A DNA stretch of 64,000 nucleotides from Nocardioides palaemonis (GCF_018275325.1 NZ_JAGVQR010000001.1:1922001-1986000); one strand, 5' to 3'. Shown: positions 8,356-18,015, counted from the stretch's first letter. Program-made: numbers and translations. The notes: generated by a model from the sequence alone, not told the origin.

Positions 8356-9066
8356 TCAATCCCGACGTGCCCGCACCAGCCGCACCCCGACCAGCACCAG
8401 CCACACGATCCAGGCGGCGTAGCCGGGCATCCCCACGAACAGCAGCGACGAGCCGTCCCCGATCGCCAGGCTCGCCGAGCCCGCCACCACGAGCAGGACA
8501 CCGGCGGCCACGGCGAGGACCCGGTGCCACGCCGGCACGAGCCCGCTCGCCCGCGCCGCGAGGGCGGCCGCGACGAAGGTGGTGCCGAGCGCCGGGAGCG
8601 CCAGGCCGAACGCTGCGGCGTGCATCCGCCACACGACCTCGAGCAGAGGGCTCGGCTCGGCGAGCCCGTCGGCGGCCAGCACCACGCCGCTCCACAGGAT
8701 CGCGTAGAGCCCGAGCGCGGCGGAGAGCGCCGCACCGGCCGCCAGCGCGAGCCGTGACCAGTCCGACCCCGCCCCGCCCCGGCGTACGACGATGCCGTGC
8801 AGCCCGGCGAGGAAGCCGAGGAGCAGCGGCAGGTTGAGCGCCTCGAGCCCCACGGCGACCGCGACGGCCGTCCGGTGGTCGGTGTGGAAGGCGAGGACGT
8901 CGGCCATCGGGCTGGCGTAGTCGGGCGCGCTCGTCGACACGACGACCGCGTTCTGGAGCACCAGGGACGCGGCCAGCGCCAGCGCGGCGGCGCCCACGAC
9001 GCGCAGTCGGGTGTCGGGTGCGGTCGGCGCCACGGGCGTCGGGTCGGCCTTCGACAAGGCGCTCAT
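8356..9066 (-). CDS. predicted multi-pass membrane protein
   Basis: 236 residues from an ATG preceded by AAGGA on the minus strand. I count about six hydrophobic spans: near residue 18 (VVGAAALALAASLVLQ), near 65-85, 105-125, 145-170, 180-200 and 205-225, with a basic tail VRLVRARRD. The pattern is like DUF4386-type integral membrane proteins, but I cannot assign a function. It follows the threonine dehydratase-like gene on the same strand after a 107-bp gap, so co-transcription is uncertain. Confidence 0.7.
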   Translation of the reverse strand: MSALSKADPTPVAPTAPDTRLRVVGAAALALAASLVLQNAVVVSTSAPDYASPMADVLAFHTDHRTAVAVAVGLEALNLPLLLGFLAGLHGIVVRRGGAGSDWSRLALAAGAALSAALGLYAILWSGVVLAADGLAEPSPLLEVVWRMHAAAFGLALPALGTTFVAAALAARASGLVPAWHRVLAVAAGVLLVVAGSASLAIGDGSSLLFVGMPGYAAWIVWLVLVGVRLVRARRD

Positions 9067-9173
9067 CAGGTGGTCCTTCGCGTGGTGGGTCTCGGTCTGA
9101 CCACCCTCGCCGAATCCACGACGACACGGATCGGCCGCACGACCGGACCTCCTCGTCCGATCGGCCGAGGCAG

Positions 9174-10112
9174 CTACAGCGTCGCGAGGTCCGTGTTCGC
9201 CCCGCAGACCACCACGGCCACCCGCTCGCCGGGGGCGAGGGAGTAGGCCCCTGACAGCAGCGCGGCGTAGGCGGTCGCCGCGCCGTGCTCGGACGCGATC
9301 CGGACGTCCCGCCACAGCCGGCTGCGGGCCTCGACGATCGCGTCCTCGCCCACCAGGACGGAGACCGGCGCCTCCGCCTGGGCCGCTGCGACGGCCAGGC
9401 CGCCGGCGCGCCGGGCGCCCAGCGAGTCGGCCGCGACGCCCGAGACCGCGACGTCGACCGGTCGACCGGCGGCGACGGCGGCGTGCAGCGTCGGGGCGAG
9501 CTCGGGCTCGACGGCCACCACGCGCGCCCGTCCGCGAGCGGCCGCGGCGACGCCGGCGTAGAGCCCACCACCGCCGACCGCGACGACGATCGTGTCGGTG
9601 CCCGGCTCGTCGGCCAGGAGCTCCTCGGCGAGCGTCCCCGCTCCGGCGACGACGTCGGGCTGGTCGTAGGCGTGGGCGAACGCCGCGCCCTCCACGTCCC
9701 CGAAGTCGACCGCTGCGGCGTGCGCCTCCGCGTACTCCCGGCCGGCCCGGCGCACGGTGGCGCCGTAGGACTCGATGCGGGCGACCTTGACCGCCGGTGC
9801 CGTCTCGGGCACGAAGACGGTCGCGCGGATCCCCAGCTCGCGCGCGGCGTAGGCCTGGGCGAGGCCCGCGTTGCCGCCCGACGCGACGACGATGCCGGCG
9901 TCACCGATCTCGCCGCGCTCCAGCCCGGCGAGCTGGCGGTTGAAGGCCCCACGGGTCTTGAAGACGCCGCAGACCTGGAGGTGCTCGAGCTTGAGCCAGA
10001 CGGGGTCGTCCCCGACGGGCGCGAGGACAGGGGTGCGCCGCACCCGACCGGAGATCCGGTCCTGGGCGGCGAGCACGTCGTCGCGGGTCACGGGCGCAGG
10101 GAGGTCGCTCAC
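9174..10112 (-). CDS. PLP-dependent serine/threonine dehydratase-like protein
   Basis: 312 residues from the GTG at 10110-10112; fold-type II PLP enzyme. The cofactor lysine is Lys52 in GVFKTRGAFN, the substrate loop is SGGNAGLA near 79-85, and the phosphate cradle is VAVGGGGL in the middle of the protein. Family members deaminate L-threonine or L-serine; racemases share the fold. There is no C-terminal ACT domain, so it resembles the short catabolic form. It follows the permease gene by 25 bp on the same strand and may share its transcript. Confidence 0.82.
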   Translation of the reverse strand: MSDLPAPVTRDDVLAAQDRISGRVRRTPVLAPVGDDPVWLKLEHLQVCGVFKTRGAFNRQLAGLERGEIGDAGIVVASGGNAGLAQAYAARELGIRATVFVPETAPAVKVARIESYGATVRRAGREYAEAHAAAVDFGDVEGAAFAHAYDQPDVVAGAGTLAEELLADEPGTDTIVVAVGGGGLYAGVAAAARGRARVVAVEPELAPTLHAAVAAGRPVDVAVSGVAADSLGARRAGGLAVAAAQAEAPVSVLVGEDAIVEARSRLWRDVRIASEHGAATAYAALLSGAYSLAPGERVAVVVCGANTDLATL

Positions 10113-10137
10113 CCGGCCCAGTATCGGCCGTCCGCCC

Positions 10138-11211
10138 TCAGCGGATCGCGAGGGTGGCCGCCGTGACGCACACGACCGCGCAGAGCAGGCCCCACCCGGC
10201 CAGCCGCAGCAGCGGCACCTGGAGGCCCGCCGACCGGCAGCGCTGGAGCCACAGCAGGGTCGCCAGCGACGCCCACGGCGTGACGAGCGCACCGGCGTTG
10301 ACCCCGACCAGCGTCGCGACGAGCCGGCGCACGTCGTCGGCCGCGGCCGGCTCGACGACGAGGTAGGCGGGGAGGTTGTTGATCGCGTTGGCCGTGAGCG
10401 CGGACGCGCCGGAGAGGTGGAGCAGGTCGAGCGGCCCGGTGCCGGTCCCGACGAGCGCGCCGACCCAGTCGAGCAGGCCCTCGCCCTGGGCGAGGCGCAG
10501 CAGCGCCGACACGAGCACGAAGACGCCGGCCATCAGCCACGGCGGCCGCACCTCGCGCACCAGCGACGGCGCCCGCCACAGCGCGGCCAGCAGCAGCACG
10601 GTCGCGGACGCGAGCGCGACGACCGCGGGCTCGAGCCCGACCGCGAACAGCGGACCGATCGCGACGCACACGACGCCGCCGACCACCAGCAGCACCCGGT
10701 CGTGCGGCTCGGGGGGCGGGTCGACGGAGTACGTCCCCCGGAGCTGGCGCCGCTGGAGCACCGCGACCAGGACGAGGGTGGCGGCGATCGCCGTGACGGC
10801 GGGCAGCGCCGCCGTCCGGACGTAGTCGCCGTGGCTCGCGCCGAGGTCCTCGAAGCGGTGCACGGCGAGCAGGTTGGTGAGGTTGGACACCGGGAGGAGC
10901 AGCGACCCCGTGTTGGCGATCCAGAGGGTGGTCAGCGCGAAGGGCATCGGGGCGACGCCGGTCTGGCGGGCGACCGCGAGGCCCACCGGCGTCAGCAGCA
11001 CCGCGGTGGTGTCGAGGCTCAGCACGATCGTGCAGCCGACCGCGAGCAACGCGAACAGCAGCCAGAGGAGCACAACGCGGTGGCGCGCGCGGCGGGCGAG
11101 CGCGTGCGCGGCGACGTCGAAGACGCCGGCGAGCTGGGCGACCTCGGCGGTCACGGTGATGGCGACCAGGAACACCGCCACCGGCAGCACCTGGTCGAGG
11201 ACCTCTGTCAT
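10138..11211 (-). CDS. SLC13/ArsB-type anion or ion permease
   Basis: 357 residues, about ten hydrophobic segments. Motifs of the ion-transporter superfamily are visible: SLDTTAVLLTPV near 75, a SNLTNLLAV loop mid-way, and NAINNLPAYLV in the second half, two pseudo-symmetric asparagine-containing hairpins. Members carry arsenite, sodium/proton or dicarboxylate and sulfate ions; the cargo is not determinable here. It starts 4 bp after the sulfatase stop, so a link to sulfate or another anion released by that enzyme is plausible. Confidence 0.78.
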   Translation of the reverse strand: MTEVLDQVLPVAVFLVAITVTAEVAQLAGVFDVAAHALARRARHRVVLLWLLFALLAVGCTIVLSLDTTAVLLTPVGLAVARQTGVAPMPFALTTLWIANTGSLLLPVSNLTNLLAVHRFEDLGASHGDYVRTAALPAVTAIAATLVLVAVLQRRQLRGTYSVDPPPEPHDRVLLVVGGVVCVAIGPLFAVGLEPAVVALASATVLLLAALWRAPSLVREVRPPWLMAGVFVLVSALLRLAQGEGLLDWVGALVGTGTGPLDLLHLSGASALTANAINNLPAYLVVEPAAADDVRRLVATLVGVNAGALVTPWASLATLLWLQRCRSAGLQVPLLRLAGWGLLCAVVCVTAATLAIR

Positions 11212-11215
11212 GGGA

Positions 11216-12745
11216 TCAGGATGGCGGGCGCCGGCCCGCGCCGCGACGGCGCTCGAGGACTGGATCGGGGACCGGCCCGAAGACCTGGTTGCAGGTCCAG
11301 CCCGCACAGTCCACGAGCTCGCTGCGCCTCAGCTCGAGGGCGTCGCGCACGCCGGCGTAGGCCGGGTCGCCGATCAGGTTCACCATCTCGTCGGGGTCGT
11401 CCTGGTGGTCGTAGAGGAACCCGTCGACGCCGTCGGTGCCGTAGAGGTAGCGGTCGGTCCGCACGCCGCGGTGCGACCAGCCGTCGCCGAGCGTGCGGCC
11501 GGTCTGGATCAGCGTGGTGTCGCGGAACGGCTGGTCGCCGCCGAGCAGCGTGTCGGCCAGCGAGGTCCCGTCGACCTGCCACTGCGGCGACACCCCGGTG
11601 AGGTCCGCGAAGGTCGCGGGCAGGTCGACGAGGGTGACCGGCAGGTCCGACGTCGTGCCGGGGGCGATCCCGGGGCCGCGCACCAGCAGCGGGACCTGGA
11701 GCGCCTCGTCGGTCAGCACGTCCTTGCCGGTGTAGCGGTGCTCGCCGAGCGAGTAGCCGTTGTCGGAGGAGAACACGATGTAGGTGTCGTCGAGCACGCC
11801 CTCCTCGTCGAGGGTCCGCACGAGGGAGCCGACGGCACGGTCGACGGCCTGGAGCGACTCCAGACGGGCCGAGTTCTCGGCACGCACCTCCTCGCGGTCG
11901 ACCGGGGCGAGGTTGCGCAGGTACTTCGGCTGGTCCGACACGTCCGCCTCGTCGAAGGAGGGGGAGTCGAACGAGGTCGGCCGGGCGTCGGCGTAGAGCC
12001 CGCGGTCCTGCGCCATGGCCGGCGGGAGGCCGCGGCCGCCCTCGGGGGTGATCCGGTAGTGCGGAGCCAGGTGCCAGGCGTAGACCACGAACGGGTCGCC
12101 GCTGCGGGCGAACTCCCGGACGTCGCGGTTGGCGTGGTCCTCGATGACGGAGGTGACGTAGCTGTCGGTGTAGCGCTGGGGGTCACCGTCGCCGGTCATC
12201 GAGAAGTTCACGTAGTCGTAGACGCCGCGGGTCAGCGCGTCCCAGCTCGTCCAGCCCGACGGCCGTACGTCGTGCGGGCCGTAGCCGTTGAGGAACTTGC
12301 CGACGAAGCCGGTGCGGTAGCCGCTGTCGCGGAACCACGAGCTCGCCTCGCGGGTCGGGTCGAGGGCCTGGAAGCCGCCGTGCACGCCGCGGTTGTGCTG
12401 CACGCCGTTGTTCTGCGCGTACTGGCCGGTGGCGAGCTGGGCGCGCGCCGGGCAGCAGAGTGGGTGCGGCGAGATGGCGTCGGTGAACTCCATGCCCTCG
12501 TCGGCCAGCAGGCGCCGGGTGATCGGCATCGCGGCCAGGTCGTCGTCGCGCATGTCGTCGGTGAGCACGAAGACCAGGTTGGGCCGCGTCGTGCCGGGCG
12601 TCGCCGAGGGCGACTGCGTGCCCTGGGCCATCCGCACCGACCCGGGGCCACCGGTGCGGCCGCCGTCGTCGAACGAGACGGTCGCAAGGGTCGCGACGAG
12701 CACCACCAGCAGTGCAGCCGTGATCGACTGCGCCCACGCTCGCAT
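11216..12745 (-). CDS. secreted sulfatase
   Basis: 509 residues from the ATG at 12743-12745. The N-terminus RAWAQSITAALLVVLVATLA is a membrane/signal segment. The alkaline-phosphatase-like catalytic core begins with the metal-binding stretch NLVFVLTDDM, and the sulfatase signature CCPAR carries Cys97, the residue converted to formylglycine. Downstream DNGYSLGEHR fits the second metal-binding region. Such enzymes hydrolyse sulfate esters of sugars or arenes outside the membrane. A longer frame begins upstream in the promoter region and could add a basic RGRRR start. The divergent gap 12746-12999 separates it from the CNNM genes. Confidence 0.87.
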   Translation of the reverse strand: MRAWAQSITAALLVVLVATLATVSFDDGGRTGGPGSVRMAQGTQSPSATPGTTRPNLVFVLTDDMRDDDLAAMPITRRLLADEGMEFTDAISPHPLCCPARAQLATGQYAQNNGVQHNRGVHGGFQALDPTREASSWFRDSGYRTGFVGKFLNGYGPHDVRPSGWTSWDALTRGVYDYVNFSMTGDGDPQRYTDSYVTSVIEDHANRDVREFARSGDPFVVYAWHLAPHYRITPEGGRGLPPAMAQDRGLYADARPTSFDSPSFDEADVSDQPKYLRNLAPVDREEVRAENSARLESLQAVDRAVGSLVRTLDEEGVLDDTYIVFSSDNGYSLGEHRYTGKDVLTDEALQVPLLVRGPGIAPGTTSDLPVTLVDLPATFADLTGVSPQWQVDGTSLADTLLGGDQPFRDTTLIQTGRTLGDGWSHRGVRTDRYLYGTDGVDGFLYDHQDDPDEMVNLIGDPAYAGVRDALELRRSELVDCAGWTCNQVFGPVPDPVLERRRGAGRRPPS

Positions 12746-12999
12746 CCGTCGTCGTCCCCGCCCGAGCCCAACGGCCCTTGATCTCTCGCCCGAACCACCG
12801 CCACGGGGTGCCACCCCGGGCTGTGGGCGCAACAGTAGGGCGCGGCACCACGGCTCCCCAAGACGACACGTCGAGTGGGGCCGACGAGGTTCGAACCGGT
12901 ACGCTTCTGCCCTCCTGACGCCGAGATCGAGGAACCCCCAGCACCCGCCATGGAGAGTCAAAGTCCCCGCACGACCGCCCCGTCCACCGGGAGCGCGTC

Positions 13000-14352
13000 G
13001 TGACCCCCGTCGTGTTGTTGCTCGTCGCGCTGGCGCTGATCGCCGCCTGCGGGCTGTTCGTGGCCGCGGAGTTCTCCTTCGTGACCGTCGACCGTGCCAC
13101 CGTCGACCGCGCCGCCGCTGACGGCGACGAGGGCGCCCGCGGCGTCCAGCTCGCGCTGCGGTCGCTGTCGACCCAGCTGTCCGGCGCCCAGGTCGGCATC
13201 ACGGTCACCAACCTGGCCATCGGCTTCCTCGCCGAGCCGGCGATCGCGGACCTGATCGACACCCCGCTGGCGTCGCTCGGCGTGCCCGACGGCGTGGTCA
13301 CGCCGCTGGCGCTGGGACTCGGCCTCGCGCTCGGCACGGTGCTGACGATGATCTTCGGTGAGATGGTGCCCAAGAACATCGCCATCGCCCGGCCGCTGGA
13401 GACCGCCCGCACCACCCAGGGCTTCATGCGCGCCTTCACCGCGCTCACGAAGGCCCCGATCCGCGCGCTGAACGGCTCCGCCAACGGGATCGTCCGTCGT
13501 CTCGGGATCGAGCCGCAGGAGGAGCTCCGCTCGGCCCGCAGCTCGCAGGAGCTGGCCTCGCTCGTCCAGCGCTCGGCCGACCAGGGCACCCTCGACGCCG
13601 AGACGGCGGAGCTGGTCGAGCGCTCGGTCGAGTTCGGCACCCGCACCGCCGGCGAGATCATGACGCCCCGCGTGCGCACCACGACCGTCGAGGACGGCGA
13701 CCGCGTGTCCGGCGTGATCGAGCTCGCCCGGCAGACCGGGCACTCGCGATTCCCGGTGCTCGACGCCGAGGACACCGTGGTCGGCACGGTCCACGTCAAG
13801 CACGCCGTGGCCGTCCCGGTCCACGAGCGGGCGACCACGCGCATCAAGCACATCATGGTCAAGCCGGTCGTGGTCCCCGACAGCCTCCGGCTCGACCCGC
13901 TGCTCGCGCTGCTGCGCCAGGACGGCTTCCAGATGGCCATCGTGCTCGACGAGTACGGCGGCCACGCGGGCATCGTGACCCTCGAGGACGTCGTCGAGGA
14001 GATCGTCGGCGACATCTCCGACGAGCACGACCGCCTCGGGGCGCGGATCCGCCAGCGCCGCGACGGCAGCTGGACCCTGTCCGGCCTGCTGCGGCCCGAC
14101 GAGGTCGAGGACGCGACCGACGTCGAGCTGCCCCTGCACGACGACTACGACACCGTCGCCGGCCTCGTCATGCGCGAGCTCGGCAAGATCCCCGCGCCGG
14201 GCGACCGGATCGAGGTCGCGGTGCCGGACCGGTCCGACCCGCACGAGCCCCGCGAGCGACTGGTCATGCTGACCGTGGAGCGGATGGACGGCCTGCGCAT
14301 CGACCGGCTCGACCTGCGCCTGGTGGCGCCGACGACGGGGGAGCGCTCGTGA
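13000..14352 (+). CDS. CNNM/CBS-domain membrane protein (hemolysin C family), first of a pair
   Basis: 450 residues from GTG. An N-terminal DUF21/CNNM transmembrane domain (about 1-190, with GEMVPKNIAI) is followed by a CBS pair (about 210-330, IMTPRVRTTTVE then VLDEYGGHAGIVT) and a CorC_HlyC domain at the C-terminus. The family is linked to magnesium/cobalt efflux or resistance; the old hemolysin label is not a proven activity. The stop overlaps the GTG of a second paralogue. Confidence 0.88.
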   Translation: MTPVVLLLVALALIAACGLFVAAEFSFVTVDRATVDRAAADGDEGARGVQLALRSLSTQLSGAQVGITVTNLAIGFLAEPAIADLIDTPLASLGVPDGVVTPLALGLGLALGTVLTMIFGEMVPKNIAIARPLETARTTQGFMRAFTALTKAPIRALNGSANGIVRRLGIEPQEELRSARSSQELASLVQRSADQGTLDAETAELVERSVEFGTRTAGEIMTPRVRTTTVEDGDRVSGVIELARQTGHSRFPVLDAEDTVVGTVHVKHAVAVPVHERATTRIKHIMVKPVVVPDSLRLDPLLALLRQDGFQMAIVLDEYGGHAGIVTLEDVVEEIVGDISDEHDRLGARIRQRRDGSWTLSGLLRPDEVEDATDVELPLHDDYDTVAGLVMRELGKIPAPGDRIEVAVPDRSDPHEPRERLVMLTVERMDGLRIDRLDLRLVAPTTGERS

Positions 14353-15413
14353 ACGGGGACCTCTTCGGCGTGCTGCTCGCCGTCGTGCTGCTGGCGCTCA
14401 ACGCCTTCTTCGTCGGCGCCGAGTTCGCCCTGCTGTCCGCCCGCCGCAGCCAGATCGAGCCGCTGGCGCAGGAGGGCTCGCGCGCGGCCCGCACCACCCT
14501 GTGGGCGATGGAGAACGTGTCGCTGGTGATGGCGGGCGCCCAGCTCGGCATCACCGTGTGCTCGCTCGGCCTCGGCGCCATCGGCGAGCCGGCGGTCGCC
14601 CACCTCCTCGAGCCGCTGTTCCACCAGCTGCACCTGCCCGACGACCTGCTGCACCCCGTGTCGTTCGTCGTCGCGATGTCGATCGTGGTCTACCTCCACG
14701 TGGTGCTCGGCGAGATGGTGCCCAAGAACATCGCGCTGGCTGGTCCTGACCGCGCCGCGCTCGTCCTCAGCCCGCCGATGCTCGCCGTGGTGACGGTGCT
14801 GCGACCCGTGATCGCCGGCATGAACATGGTCGCCAACGGCGTCCTCCGGATGCTGCGGATCGAGCCCAAGGACGAGGTCAGCTCGAGCTTCACGCGCGAG
14901 GAGGTCGCGGCCCTCGTCGAGGAGTCGCGCGGCGAGGGCATGATCGAGGCCGAGGAGTACGACCGCCTCGCCGGTGCCCTCGGCTTCATCGAGAAGTCCG
15001 TCGGGTCGATCCTCATGCCGTCGAGCACGCTCGCCACCGTCGCGCAGAGGTCGACCGTCGTCGACGTCGAGCAGCTGTGCGCCGCCACCGGCTTCAGCCG
15101 GTTCCCGGTCGCCGCGCCCGACGGCGAGCTGCTGGGCTACCTCCACATCAAGGACGTCCTGGAGACCGACGACGACAAGCGCTCGCGCGTCGTGGAGGAC
15201 AAGTGGGTGCGGCCGTTCGCCTCGGTGCACCCCGACGACCTGCTGCACGACGCGCTCGAGAGCCTGCAGGTCAAGGGCGCCCACATGGCGCGCGTCGTCG
15301 AGCGCGACGGCAGCGTCGTCGGGCTGGTGACCCTCGAGGACGTCCTCGAGGAGCTGGTCGGCGAGATCCGTGACGCCGCGCACCACGACGTGTCCGGCGC
15401 CGACGCCGGATGA
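14349..15413 (+). CDS. CNNM/CBS-domain membrane protein (hemolysin C family), second of a pair
   Basis: 354 residues, GTG start overlapping the previous stop. The DUF21/CNNM domain contains a second GEMVPKNIAL, followed by a CBS pair ending VGLVTLEDVLEELVGEI. It lacks most of the CorC_HlyC tail of its neighbour, hence the shorter length. Tandem long/short pairs are common in actinobacteria and suggest a heteromeric transporter, which is inference. Confidence 0.87.
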   Translation: MNGDLFGVLLAVVLLALNAFFVGAEFALLSARRSQIEPLAQEGSRAARTTLWAMENVSLVMAGAQLGITVCSLGLGAIGEPAVAHLLEPLFHQLHLPDDLLHPVSFVVAMSIVVYLHVVLGEMVPKNIALAGPDRAALVLSPPMLAVVTVLRPVIAGMNMVANGVLRMLRIEPKDEVSSSFTREEVAALVEESRGEGMIEAEEYDRLAGALGFIEKSVGSILMPSSTLATVAQRSTVVDVEQLCAATGFSRFPVAAPDGELLGYLHIKDVLETDDDKRSRVVEDKWVRPFASVHPDDLLHDALESLQVKGAHMARVVERDGSVVGLVTLEDVLEELVGEIRDAAHHDVSGADAG

Positions 15414-15434
15414 CGGCTGGATAGGGTTCGGGAC

Positions 15435-16034
15435 GTGTCCGAGGAAGCGACCCGCGTCTGGACCGTGCCGAACGTGATCAGTCTGGTGCGGCTCGCCGGC
15501 GTACCCCTGTTCCTCTGGCTGGTCCTCGGCCCGGAGGCGGACGCCATCGCGCTCGCGGTGCTGATGGTCGCGGGCTTCACCGACTTCCTCGACGGCTGGC
15601 TGGCCCGCCGCCTGGGGCAGTTCTCCAAGCTCGGCGAGATCCTCGACCCCGTCGCCGACCGGCTCTACATCCTGGCCGTCGTGGTCGGGCTGTTCCTGCG
15701 CGACATCATCCCGTGGTGGGTGGCGGTCGCCCTCCCGCTGCGCGACCTGTGCCTGTGGGGGCTCGTGCCGATCCTGCGCACGCGCGGCTTCTCCGCGCTG
15801 CCGGTCCACTTCCTCGGCAAGGCCGCGACCTTCAACCTGCTCTACGCCTTCCCGCTGCTGCTGCTCGGGGAGGGGACCGGGGTCGTCGCCACCCTCGCCC
15901 GCAACTTCGGCTGGGCCTTCGCCTGGTGGGGGATCGGCCTCTACTGGTGGGCGGGCGTGCTCTACGCCTGGCAGGTCCGGACGCTGGTGCGCGAGACGCC
16001 GCGTCGTACGTCGCCCGCGACCGACCATGGCTGA
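15435..16034 (+). CDS. CDP-alcohol phosphatidyltransferase (PgsA2-like)
   Basis: 199 residues from GTG. The full CDP-alcohol phosphotransferase motif is present: Asp50, Asp53-Gly54, Ala57-Arg58, Gly67, Asp71 and Asp75, matching DX2DGX2ARX8GX3DX3D. Several hydrophobic spans follow. It joins a polar alcohol to CDP-diacylglycerol at the membrane. Position before DUF881-Sbp-DUF881-gcvH equals the mycobacterial pgsA2 place, so glycerol phosphate or another alcohol is the likely acceptor. The next gene starts 8 bp inside its 3' end. Confidence 0.85.
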   Translation: MSEEATRVWTVPNVISLVRLAGVPLFLWLVLGPEADAIALAVLMVAGFTDFLDGWLARRLGQFSKLGEILDPVADRLYILAVVVGLFLRDIIPWWVAVALPLRDLCLWGLVPILRTRGFSALPVHFLGKAATFNLLYAFPLLLLGEGTGVVATLARNFGWAFAWWGIGLYWWAGVLYAWQVRTLVRETPRRTSPATDHG

Positions 16035-16911
16035 GCAGCCCGCGCGGGGGACCGGCGCCCCGCTGCCGCCCCACGTGACGACGCCGCTCCTCACGCTGAT
16101 CACCGCGCGGTCGATGGACGAGGACTACGCCCACGTCGCCCAGCAGCGCGCCGCTGCCGGCACCGCCACGACCCAACGCGCCCGACCGCACGTCGCCAGC
16201 CTGGTCGCGATCGCCGCGCTCGGCGTGATGGCGGCGGTGGTCGCCGCGCAGACCGACCGGCAGGCGGCGGTCGACGAGCTCAGCCGGGCCGCCCTGACCC
16301 AGCAGATCGACTCGCGGCGCGACGAGCTGCGCGGGCTGCAGGGCCAGGTCGCCGACCTGACGGCCACCAACCAGGCGATCGTCGGCCGCAGTGCGACCGC
16401 GCAGGACCAGCTCGACGACCTCGGCTCGCGCGTGCGCCGCGCGGAGCTGGTCACCGGGTTCGGTGCCGTCCACGGTCCGGGGGTCCGGATCACCGTCGAC
16501 AACCGCCCCGGGGTCGACGTCAACAGCGAGATCCGTGACGAGGACCTCGCGGTGCTGGTCGACGGGCTGTGGGAGGCGGGCGCCGAGGCGGTGGCGATCA
16601 ACGACCAGCGGATCAACGCCCTCGGCGGCATCCGCAACACCAGCCGGGCGATCCACGTCAACGGTCGCCCGGTCAACGCGCCCTACGTCGTGTCCGCGAT
16701 CGGGGACCCGCGCACCCTCCAGGCGCGGCTGCTCCAGACCAGCGAGGGCCAGGAGTGGTTCGCCCTGGTCAACGGCCTCGGATTCGACTACAGGTCGGAG
16801 AATGTCGACGACATGCGGCTGCCGGCTGCGCCGACGCGCGACCTCCGTGGTGTGATCGAGCTCGACGCGGATCCCGACGGACAAGGTGGAGGGGAGGGGA
16901 GCGCGCCGTGA
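16027..16911 (+). CDS. DUF881 protein, first copy
   Basis: 294 residues. A cytoplasmic N-terminus of about 55 residues, one membrane span near 56-72 (SLVAIAALGVMAAVVAA), a coiled segment near 80-135, then the DUF881 domain with GPGVRITVDNRPG and a C-terminal acidic tail. DUF881 is widespread in Gram-positives near cell-division and phospholipid genes; its function is unknown. It overlaps the upstream pgsA-like gene and, by GTGA, the small basic protein gene. Confidence 0.83.
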   Translation: MAEQPARGTGAPLPPHVTTPLLTLITARSMDEDYAHVAQQRAAAGTATTQRARPHVASLVAIAALGVMAAVVAAQTDRQAAVDELSRAALTQQIDSRRDELRGLQGQVADLTATNQAIVGRSATAQDQLDDLGSRVRRAELVTGFGAVHGPGVRITVDNRPGVDVNSEIRDEDLAVLVDGLWEAGAEAVAINDQRINALGGIRNTSRAIHVNGRPVNAPYVVSAIGDPRTLQARLLQTSEGQEWFALVNGLGFDYRSENVDDMRLPAAPTRDLRGVIELDADPDGQGGGEGSAP

Positions 16912-17240
16912 TCGCTGCTCTGGGACTGCTGTTCGGCATCGTGGCAGGGCTGGTCTTCGCCCCGGACGTGCCGCTCGGCCTCCAGCCCTACCTGCCCATC
17001 GCGGTGGTGGCCGCCCTCGACGCCGTCTTCGGTGGCCTGCGGGCCTACCTCGACGGCATCTTCGACGACAAGGTCTTCGTCGTCTCCTTCGTCTCCAACG
17101 TCGTCATCGCGGCCGCGATCGTCTACCTCGGCGACCAGCTCGGCGTCGGCGCCCAGCTGTCGACCGGCGTGATCGTCGTGCTCGGCATCCGGATCTTCTC
17201 CAACGTCGCCGCGATCCGGAGGCACGTCTTCCATGCCTGA
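16908..17240 (+). CDS. small basic protein family membrane protein (DUF1290)
   Basis: 110 residues from the GTG in the GTGA overlap with the preceding DUF881 gene. Nearly all hydrophobic: LLFGIVAGLVFAP, YLPIAVVAALDAVFGGLRAYL, then VSFVSNVVIAAAIVYLG and TGVIVVLGIRIFSNVAAIRRH. This is the Sbp family known in Bacillus and Mycobacterium, role not established. Placement between two DUF881 genes is conserved and points to a membrane complex. Confidence 0.85.
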   Translation: MIAALGLLFGIVAGLVFAPDVPLGLQPYLPIAVVAALDAVFGGLRAYLDGIFDDKVFVVSFVSNVVIAAAIVYLGDQLGVGAQLSTGVIVVLGIRIFSNVAAIRRHVFHA

Positions 17241-18015
17241 CGAGCCCGACCAGCCCGACAAGCCCGATCAGCCCGACCGGCCCGACCGGCCCGAGCCCGG
17301 GCGCGACCGGCTCCGCGGCGCGCTGAGCCGGCCCTCGCGGCGCCAGGCCGTGGTCGCGGTGCTGCTCGCGGTCCTCGGATTCACCTTCGTGGTGCAGGTG
17401 CGCGACACCAAGGCCAACGACACCTACGCCGGGCTGCGCGAGAGCGAGCTGATCCAGGTCCTCGACGGCCTCACCGGCACGGCCGAGCGGGCCCGGCGCG
17501 AGGTCGACCGGCTCGAGTCGCGCCGCGACGCGCTGCTCGACGAGAACCAGGCCCGCGCCGCCGCCCTCGACGAGGCCGAGCAGCGCGTCCGCACGCTCAA
17601 CATCATCGCCGGCCTGGTGCCCGTCGCCGGTGAGGGCCTGCGGATCACGATCACCGAGACGACCAGCCGGGTCAGCGTCGGCTCGCTCCTCGACACCGTC
17701 CAGGAGCTGCGCACGGCCGGCGCCGAGGCGATGGAGTTCAACGACGAGATCCGGCTCGGCGCCGACAGCTCGTTCCAGAACGCCGTCGGCGGCATCGAGC
17801 TCGACGACCAGCTCCTCGAGCCGCCCTACGTCCTCGACGTCATCGGCGACCCGCACGTCCTGCGGACCGCGCTCACCTTCTCCACCGGCCCGGTCGAGAC
17901 GCTGGAGACCCTCGACGGGGCCAAGGTGACCATCGAGGAGCCGGAGCGGGTCGAGGTCACCAGCGTCCGCGAGGCGGTCCGACCCGCCTATGCGGAGCTG
18001 GGCACCGGCCAGTAG
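17233..18015 (+). CDS. DUF881 protein, second copy
   Basis: 260 residues. A highly charged N-terminus of proline-aspartate repeats (residues 1-25), a membrane span near 38-53 (AVVAVLLAVLGFTFVVQV), a coiled segment near 65-115, and the DUF881 domain with GEGLRITITET. It overlaps the small basic protein gene by 8 bp. With the first copy it flanks Sbp, so the two may assemble around it. Function unknown. Confidence 0.83.
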   Translation: MPDEPDQPDKPDQPDRPDRPEPGRDRLRGALSRPSRRQAVVAVLLAVLGFTFVVQVRDTKANDTYAGLRESELIQVLDGLTGTAERARREVDRLESRRDALLDENQARAAALDEAEQRVRTLNIIAGLVPVAGEGLRITITETTSRVSVGSLLDTVQELRTAGAEAMEFNDEIRLGADSSFQNAVGGIELDDQLLEPPYVLDVIGDPHVLRTALTFSTGPVETLETLDGAKVTIEEPERVEVTSVREAVRPAYAELGTGQ

